64,000 bases of DNA from Pseudalkalibacillus sp052246725 (GTDB lineage: Bacteria > Bacillota > Bacilli > Bacillales > Fictibacillaceae): assembly GCA_052246725.1 (NCBI GenBank), contig JBQQCL010000002.1; one strand, written 5' to 3'. A model generated the notes under the pieces. It saw only the letters and a list, made by a program, of their open reading frames with translations, was not told the origin of the DNA and did not search any database. A program made the translations under genes and the position numbers. Below, in pieces: positions 59,450 through 64,000 of the stretch. How positions within the stretch are numbered: position 1 is the first letter of the stretch; every line of letters begins with the position of its first letter.

Positions 59450-61138
59450 TTAGAAAAGTCCGACAGCTTGACCATCCTCATTAACATCCATGTTCAATGC
59501 TGCAGGTTTCTTCGGTAATCCAGGCATCGTCATCACGTTTCCAGTCAATGCAACGACAAATCCTGCACCGATTGAAGCACGCAGCTCCCGGATCTGGATT
59601 CTGAAGCCTTTGGGACGTCCAAGCAGGGTTGGATCATCAGACAATGAATACTGGGTCTTCGCCATGCATACAGGAAGATTATCCCAACCATGGTCAGCGA
59701 ATTCTTTCAGCTGTTTCTTCGCTTTCGGTGAAAAATCCACACCATCCGCTCCATATACAATACGTGCGATCGTTTCAATTTTTTCCTCAATAGGAAGTTC
59801 TAGCGTGTAGAGTGGCTTGTAATTATTTTCTGCTGATTCGATCATATCGACGACTTTATGAGCAAGCTCTTCTCCACCCTGGCCGCCATCAGCCCATACT
59901 TTAGCAACTGCTACCTCTACGCCGTTTTTCGCACACCATTCTTTCACGTATTCGACTTCACGATCCGTATCTTTCACAAAATGGTTAAGCGCCACAACGA
60001 ACGGTAAACCGAACGCTTTGACTGTTTCAAGATGTTTCTCTAGGTTCACCATTCCTTTTGCAAGGGCATCAAGGTTTTCTTCACCCAGTTGATCTTTAGG
60101 AACTCCACCATGCATCTTCAAGGCACGGACAGTTGCTACAACGACGACGAGATTCGGATCGATTTCTCCGTACCGTGCTTTGATATCAAGGAACTTCTCG
60201 GCTCCAAGATCGGCACCGAATCCAGACTCTGTCACGACATAGTCACCTAGTTTTGATGCCATTTTTGTGGCGATGACACTGTTACAACCGTGCGCGATGT
60301 TCGCAAAAGGTCCACCATGGATCAAAGCTGGCGTATTTTCCAAAGTCTGTACAAGGTTCGGCTTAATCGCATCTTTTAAAAGAAGTGCAAGCGCACCTTC
60401 AACACCGAGATCTTTGACAGTGACAGGCTGTTTGTTCGTATCATACGCGACAACCATTTTAGAAAGACGTTGCTTAAGATCCTTGACGTTCTGAGCCAAA
60501 CAGAAAATCGCCATGATTTCAGAAGCAACCGTGATATCGAAACCATCTTCCCGCGGAACACCTTGAACCGGACCGCCAAGACCGACGACAACATTACGAA
60601 GTGAACGGTCGTTCATATCAACGACACGCTTCCAAACGATCCTGCGCGTATCGATGTTCAGCTCATTTCCCTGATGGATATGATTATCGATCAATGCGGA
60701 TAATGCGTTATTTGCTGTGGTGATTGCGTGCAGATCGCCAGTGAAATGGAGATTGATCTCTTCCATCGGCATTACTTGTGAATAACCGCCGCCAGCTGCA
60801 CCGCCTTTAATCCCCATACTCGGTCCTAAAGATGGTTCGCGTAACGCAATCAACGCTTTTTTGCCGATTTTATTGAGCGCCTGGCCAAGTCCAACCGTAA
60901 CCGTTGATTTTCCTTCACCTGCTGGCGTCGGATTGATTGATGTAACAAGGACGACCTTCCCTTCAGCTGTATCCTTCAAGCGATCCATTACATCCAAAGA
61001 AATTTTCGCCTTGTAACGTCCGTAGGGTTCCCACTCTTCTTCTGATAGGTTCAATTGTTCAGCAATTTCTTTTATAGGTAAAAGCTTTGCCTCTTGGGCA
61101 ATTTCAATGTCTGTTTTCACTTTTGTGTTTTCGACCAC
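59450..61138 (-). CDS. fhs: Formate-tetrahydrofolate ligase
   Basis: 562-residue Fhs, the standard length. It makes 10-formyl-THF from formate, THF and ATP. Signatures: VTSINPTPAGEGKSTVTVGLGQAL (ATP site), REPSLGPSMGIKGGAAGGGYSQV and FVVALNHFVKDTDREVEYV. GTG start with GGAGGG 8 nt upstream. Monocistronic. It ties in with thyA-dfrA and ltaE in one-carbon metabolism. Confidence 0.97.
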   Translation of the reverse strand: MVENTKVKTDIEIAQEAKLLPIKEIAEQLNLSEEEWEPYGRYKAKISLDVMDRLKDTAEGKVVLVTSINPTPAGEGKSTVTVGLGQALNKIGKKALIALREPSLGPSMGIKGGAAGGGYSQVMPMEEINLHFTGDLHAITTANNALSALIDNHIHQGNELNIDTRRIVWKRVVDMNDRSLRNVVVGLGGPVQGVPREDGFDITVASEIMAIFCLAQNVKDLKQRLSKMVVAYDTNKQPVTVKDLGVEGALALLLKDAIKPNLVQTLENTPALIHGGPFANIAHGCNSVIATKMASKLGDYVVTESGFGADLGAEKFLDIKARYGEIDPNLVVVVATVRALKMHGGVPKDQLGEENLDALAKGMVNLEKHLETVKAFGLPFVVALNHFVKDTDREVEYVKEWCAKNGVEVAVAKVWADGGQGGEELAHKVVDMIESAENNYKPLYTLELPIEEKIETIARIVYGADGVDFSPKAKKQLKEFADHGWDNLPVCMAKTQYSLSDDPTLLGRPKGFRIQIRELRASIGAGFVVALTGNVMTMPGLPKKPAALNMDVNEDGQAVGLF

Positions 61139-61279
61139 GTGCCAATCCCTCCATCATCTAAGTACACTTTACTCTTTTATTTATTTGCAACGTACCTTCA
61201 ATTACGCCGCCCATATAATACGATAACAATACTCTTCGAAAAATGAAAGCACTTTCATATAAAATGAAGGGAATATTTC

Positions 61280-62143
61280 CTATTTCTGTATAAGTTCTGT
61301 CCCTTCGGATGTTTGCTTCACTTTCCCTTCTTTCAGCAGCTTACCCATAGCCCTTTTGAAAGCCGCTTTTGACAGTCCGAATACGTGTTTAATGTCCTCC
61401 GGAGCTGATTTGTCATGAAACGGCATGAATCCACCGTTCTCCTCCAAATAATCAATCAAGCGCTGGGAATCTTCTTCATAAGCAATTTCCTTTGGCGCTT
61501 TGAGAGACGCATTCAGCCTCCCATCTTCACGTACGAATGTCACTCGTACTTGCAAGCGCTGACCGAGACGAAGCTTCGTATCCGCTTCATCCTGATGGAG
61601 GAAAGCTAAGTAGCGGTCATCCGTAAAAATCATCGCCCCTTGTTCATTGAATCGATAGATATGCCCCGTCAAATAGTGGTTGCGAAGTGTTTCTGGAGCT
61701 GTCTGTGATAATGTTTCGATTTCTTCATTTGTTGCCAGGTCAGCGAATAATCGTCCCTTTTTATCTGTTCGCAGTCCGCAATATAATTTGTCTCCTTCTT
61801 GTGGCCATAAGGAGCGTTCTGTCGGCAAGTCATCCTTTGAAAGCAATACATCCTTTTTGATGCCGATATTCATGAAAACACCTAAACTATGCTTAACCCC
61901 AACGACTTCCAACCATGCAATACTGTTCATATCGATGAATGGCATCGTTGTCGTTGCTGCAAGACGTCCTTTGTGATCGTGGTAAAGGAATACCTTCACA
62001 CGTTCATCATTTTCCAAATCATTTTCCGTTTCAGATCGATGCAAAAAGACCTCTTCCCGTTTTGCATTCGTCAGCACATACCCTAATTCCGTTTTACGAT
62101 CGACAATCAGATTGACGATATTTCCAGCTTCTACTGTATTCAT
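61280..62143 (-). CDS. cvfB: CvfB-family S1 RNA-binding protein
   Basis: 287 residues with three S1-like OB domains and a C-terminal winged helix: GNIVNLIVDRKTELGYVLTN, LEVVGVKHSLGVFMNIGIKKDVLLSKDDLP, and the C-terminal GFMPFHDKSAPEDIKHVFGLSKAAFKRAMGKL. Matches CvfB/YitL, an RNA-binding regulator in Firmicutes. ATG at 62143 with GGAAG 9 nt upstream; in-frame TTG three codons earlier. Confidence 0.9.
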   Translation of the reverse strand: MNTVEAGNIVNLIVDRKTELGYVLTNAKREEVFLHRSETENDLENDERVKVFLYHDHKGRLAATTTMPFIDMNSIAWLEVVGVKHSLGVFMNIGIKKDVLLSKDDLPTERSLWPQEGDKLYCGLRTDKKGRLFADLATNEEIETLSQTAPETLRNHYLTGHIYRFNEQGAMIFTDDRYLAFLHQDEADTKLRLGQRLQVRVTFVREDGRLNASLKAPKEIAYEEDSQRLIDYLEENGGFMPFHDKSAPEDIKHVFGLSKAAFKRAMGKLLKEGKVKQTSEGTELIQK

Positions 62144-62191
62144 TATTAACAACTTCCTTTACGATCTTTGTCATTATTCTTTCCCATTATA

Positions 62192-62611
62192 TCAGAATGA
62201 TTGATCCGGATAATCACAAAATTCCACGATTGTACCCTCGGTGGAAATCGGATTCAAATAAATCAACCGACGTCCCAATTGGTTTGTTCGATAAGTGTCT
62301 TTGAGGAATCGGATTCCCTGCTGTTCAGCTTCTTCAATTGCCTTGTCAAGATCATCGACACGATAAGCCACATGGTGGACACCTTTTCCTTTTTGCCTCA
62401 TAAAACGAGCAACCGGAGAAGTGTTCGAAGTGGGCTGAAGCAGCTCGATCAGTTCTCCATCAACTCTGACAGCCGCAACATGAACCTCCACACCAGGAGC
62501 TTCACTAGTATAACGATGCTCCACCTCGCCTCCGAGTATTTTTACATAAAAGTTGAGTGCTTCATCTATATCTCGGACAGCTATACCAATATGGTCATGG
62601 GTTTTCTTCAT
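62192..62611 (-). CDS. VOC-family protein, methylmalonyl-CoA epimerase-like
   Basis: 139 residues. Paired VOC modules with metal-binding HIGIAVRDIDEALNFY, ELIELLQPTS, GVHHVAYRVDDLDKAI and GTIVEFCDY (His, Glu ligands), as in methylmalonyl-CoA epimerase and related proteins. No mutase gene is nearby, so the substrate is open. AAAGGAGTGG precedes the ATG. Confidence 0.87.
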   Translation of the reverse strand: MKKTHDHIGIAVRDIDEALNFYVKILGGEVEHRYTSEAPGVEVHVAAVRVDGELIELLQPTSNTSPVARFMRQKGKGVHHVAYRVDDLDKAIEEAEQQGIRFLKDTYRTNQLGRRLIYLNPISTEGTIVEFCDYPDQSF

Positions 62612-62714
62612 AAGCTGGGACCACTCCTTTCAAAATCAAGTCCGGTTTAAGTTTTCGTGTAAAAGGCAACAGTATAGTATACTATTAGGTAATTCATCTC
62701 TAAGGAGGAAGATC

Positions 62715-63035
62715 ATGCCAAAGATTACAGTGCCAGACCATGGAACATTTGAAGTAGAAGAAGGTAAAAAACTCGTATTAGCACTTGAGGACAATGGAAT
62801 CAACATCCTCCACCGTTGCGGCGGTAAAGCGAAATGCACGACTTGCCGAGTGGAAGTGGAAGCCGGCGATTTCGGTGAATTGACAGACATTGAAAAAGAA
62901 GCCTTTAGCCGTAAAGGGCTGCAAGAAGGATTCCGGTTATCCTGCCAGTTCCGTGTGAACGATGACGCAACCGTGCGCCCGATCATGACCGAGGACAACT
63001 CTGACATGGACGCAGGACCAAGACCAGCTGAATAA
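62715..63035 (+). CDS. 2Fe-2S ferredoxin
   Basis: 106-residue plant-type ferredoxin. The cluster cysteines are in HRCGGKAKCTTCRVEV and LSCQFRV (C-x5-C-x2-C ... C). Start at 62715 (MPKITVPDHGTF), with TAAGGAGG 7 nt upstream; the frame is open much further upstream but overlaps the VOC gene. An acidic C-terminal tail is present. Partner unknown; single gene with its own terminator. Confidence 0.92.
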   Translation: MPKITVPDHGTFEVEEGKKLVLALEDNGINILHRCGGKAKCTTCRVEVEAGDFGELTDIEKEAFSRKGLQEGFRLSCQFRVNDDATVRPIMTEDNSDMDAGPRPAE

Positions 63036-63048
63036 AGGAATGGAGTGA

Positions 63049-63077
63049 AAGGACTTCAACAACGATGAAGTCCTTTT
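63049..63077 (+). terminator. Terminator of the ferredoxin gene
   Basis: AAAGGACTTCA and TGAAGTCCTTT form a perfect 11-bp stem followed by T on the plus strand. Confidence 0.85.
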
Positions 63078-63105
63078 TTATTGTAATTGTCGCGATAATG
63101 AACGA

Positions 63106-63750
63106 TCACTTTAGCCCTTCCCACTCGGCTAAAAACTGCTCTATAAAGCCTTCCATAAAGCGATGGCGTTTCTCTGCGAGTTTTACTCCTGTTTGCGTGT
63201 TCATCAAGCTTTTCAACTTGAACAATTTTTCATAAAAATGATTGATTGCCGTGCTTTCACCGTGTCTGTATACTTCTTTAGTCAACGGTTCTGTTCTTGG
63301 TGGAAGTTCAGACTTATACATCGCTTCGCCTTTCGCTCCTGCAAACATGAACGTCCGGGCTATCCCGATTGCACCTAAGGCATCCAGACGATCTGCATCC
63401 TGAACAACTTTCCCCTCCAGTGTCCGCATTCCCTTTTCCGGACTCTTGCTAAACGACATCGTGGTTATGATTTCCACAATGTGATTGATCACCGCTTCTT
63501 GTAAACCTTCATCCTGTAAAACACGGGTTACTTCCTTTAAAGCCTCGTCTTCATCTTCCACAAGCTTGTCGTCAATCAGATCATGAAGCAGCACAGCAAG
63601 TTCACAGACCATCAAGTCAGCACCTTCATTTTTTCCAATATGTAAGGCTAACGAACGGACTCTCTCGATATGGCCCCAGTCATGACCCGTATGATCATCC
63701 TTCAATTTTTCTTTTACTAATTTTTCGATATTCACTCGAATTTGTTCCAT
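63106..63750 (-). CDS. ypgQ: HD-domain phosphohydrolase (YpgQ-like)
   Basis: 214-residue HD hydrolase. H...HD...D: TGHDWGHIERV, LAVLLHDLIDDKL and VQDADRLDALGAIGIARTF. B. subtilis YpgQ is a (deoxy)nucleotide pyrophosphohydrolase and is the closest relative I recall. AAGGAG precedes the ATG; a solo repeat module lies right upstream, in its leader. Confidence 0.9.
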   Translation of the reverse strand: MEQIRVNIEKLVKEKLKDDHTGHDWGHIERVRSLALHIGKNEGADLMVCELAVLLHDLIDDKLVEDEDEALKEVTRVLQDEGLQEAVINHIVEIITTMSFSKSPEKGMRTLEGKVVQDADRLDALGAIGIARTFMFAGAKGEAMYKSELPPRTEPLTKEVYRHGESTAINHFYEKLFKLKSLMNTQTGVKLAEKRHRFMEGFIEQFLAEWEGLK

Positions 63751-63766
63751 TATTCATTCTCTCCTT

Positions 63767-63858
63767 AAAGAAAACTAGGCTCAGCCAAAACATAGGCGCT
63801 AGCTGAGCTAAGTTACACTTAAATTGAAGAAAGCAATTTATACTTTCTTCAAATGCAT
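63767..63858 (+). repeat. Solo hairpin module in the ypgQ leader
   Basis: Same module as at 20020-20110 (AAAGAAAACTAGGC at the start, GAAGAAAGCAATTTATACTT hairpin at the end). It lacks the MITE left end. It lies 17 nt upstream of the ypgQ start codon, so it could be part of the mRNA leader. Confidence 0.65.
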
Positions 63859-63864
63859 GGAAAA

Positions 63865-63890
63865 AAACAGCATTCAGTTAGATGCTGTTT
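63865..63890 (-). terminator. Terminator of the right-edge gene
   Basis: AAACAGCAT and ATGCTGTTT form a perfect 9-bp stem, with T7 on the minus strand. The stop codon at 63878-63880 lies in the loop. Confidence 0.8.
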
Positions 63891-64000
63891 TGCGGCTGCT
63901 TTTCTTTATGTAACGTTTTCGGAACGATCCGATTTTTTCGGACAAATCGTTTCGCCTCGAAATAATTTTCAACACCGGCTTGTTTCATAGTCTCCAATAA
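63878..64000 (-). CDS. Partial CDS at right edge (C-terminus only)
   Basis: 40 codons up to TAA at 63878, continuing beyond the window. It reads LLETMKQAGVENYFEAKRFV and ends in a basic tail (KTLHKEKQPQNSI). The fragment is too short to identify. Its stop lies in the terminator loop. Confidence 0.6.
   Translation of the reverse strand, partial: LLETMKQAGVENYFEAKRFVRKNRIVPKTLHKEKQPQNSI

Noticed and set aside
61139..61279. Possible THF riboswitch upstream of fhs
   Set aside because: No paired elements or conserved core typical of that riboswitch could be seen; only an AT-rich leader.

Overview
This window comes from a low-GC, endospore-forming Firmicute of the family Bacillaceae. Gene content shows this: stage II sporulation protein P, a KapB-type kinase-associated protein, a SleB-type cortex hydrolase, a YhcN/YlaJ lipoprotein, a PAS sporulation-type kinase, bacilliredoxin BrxA, a YjcZ-type small protein, and many proteins close to Bacillus subtilis families (YvgN, GltC, YkoP/YkoQ, YpjP, YkhA, YpgQ, YpgR). 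The species cannot be named from the sequence alone. There are no rRNA or tRNA genes, prophage or CRISPR array.

Layout. 0-5 kb: aldo/keto reductase, lipase-like hydrolase, intracellular subtilisin, an EgtB homologue and a 47-residue protein. 5-12 kb: gltB-gltD glutamate synthase with the divergent regulator gltC, sharing a promoter region with a perfect 9-3-9 dyad. 12-26 kb: housekeeping and accessory enzymes, including a YkoN/YkoP/YkoQ-like glycolipid and phosphoesterase group, a GDSL esterase, an M42 peptidase, a Nudix hydrolase and a three-PAS kinase. 26-34 kb: thyA-dfrA, a prohibitin-like protein with an overlapping small membrane protein, ypjP, spoIIP, kapB, trhO, a sleB-like gene and a glutaredoxin-like gene with an in-frame TGA at its active-site cysteine. 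34-41 kb: a compact seven-gene operon (rfbA, rfbB, GT2, GNAT, EmrE-like, wecE-like, large membrane protein) that should make dTDP-4-acetamido-4,6-dideoxygalactose and move it across the membrane on undecaprenyl phosphate. 41-51 kb: a YxlEFG-like ABC operon, a second trhO, threonine aldolase, an amidohydrolase, an MFS transporter, a YpiP-like methyltransferase and brxA. 51-64 kb: ypgR, SWIM and SNF2 genes, pncA, fhs, cvfB, a VOC protein, a ferredoxin and ypgQ.

Two things stand out. First, the gene at 33613-33858 reads as a UxxC glutaredoxin: TGA replaces the first active-site Cys codon, and a 7-bp hairpin with a G in the second loop position lies 15 nt downstream, as expected for a bacterial SECIS element. 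Second, a MITE-like family occurs four times plus a fragment. It has imperfect terminal inverted repeats of about 27 bp, and three copies show 8-bp target duplications (two perfect, one 7/8). A shorter hairpin module from its right end also occurs alone. Several other hairpin-rich intergenic repeats are listed separately.
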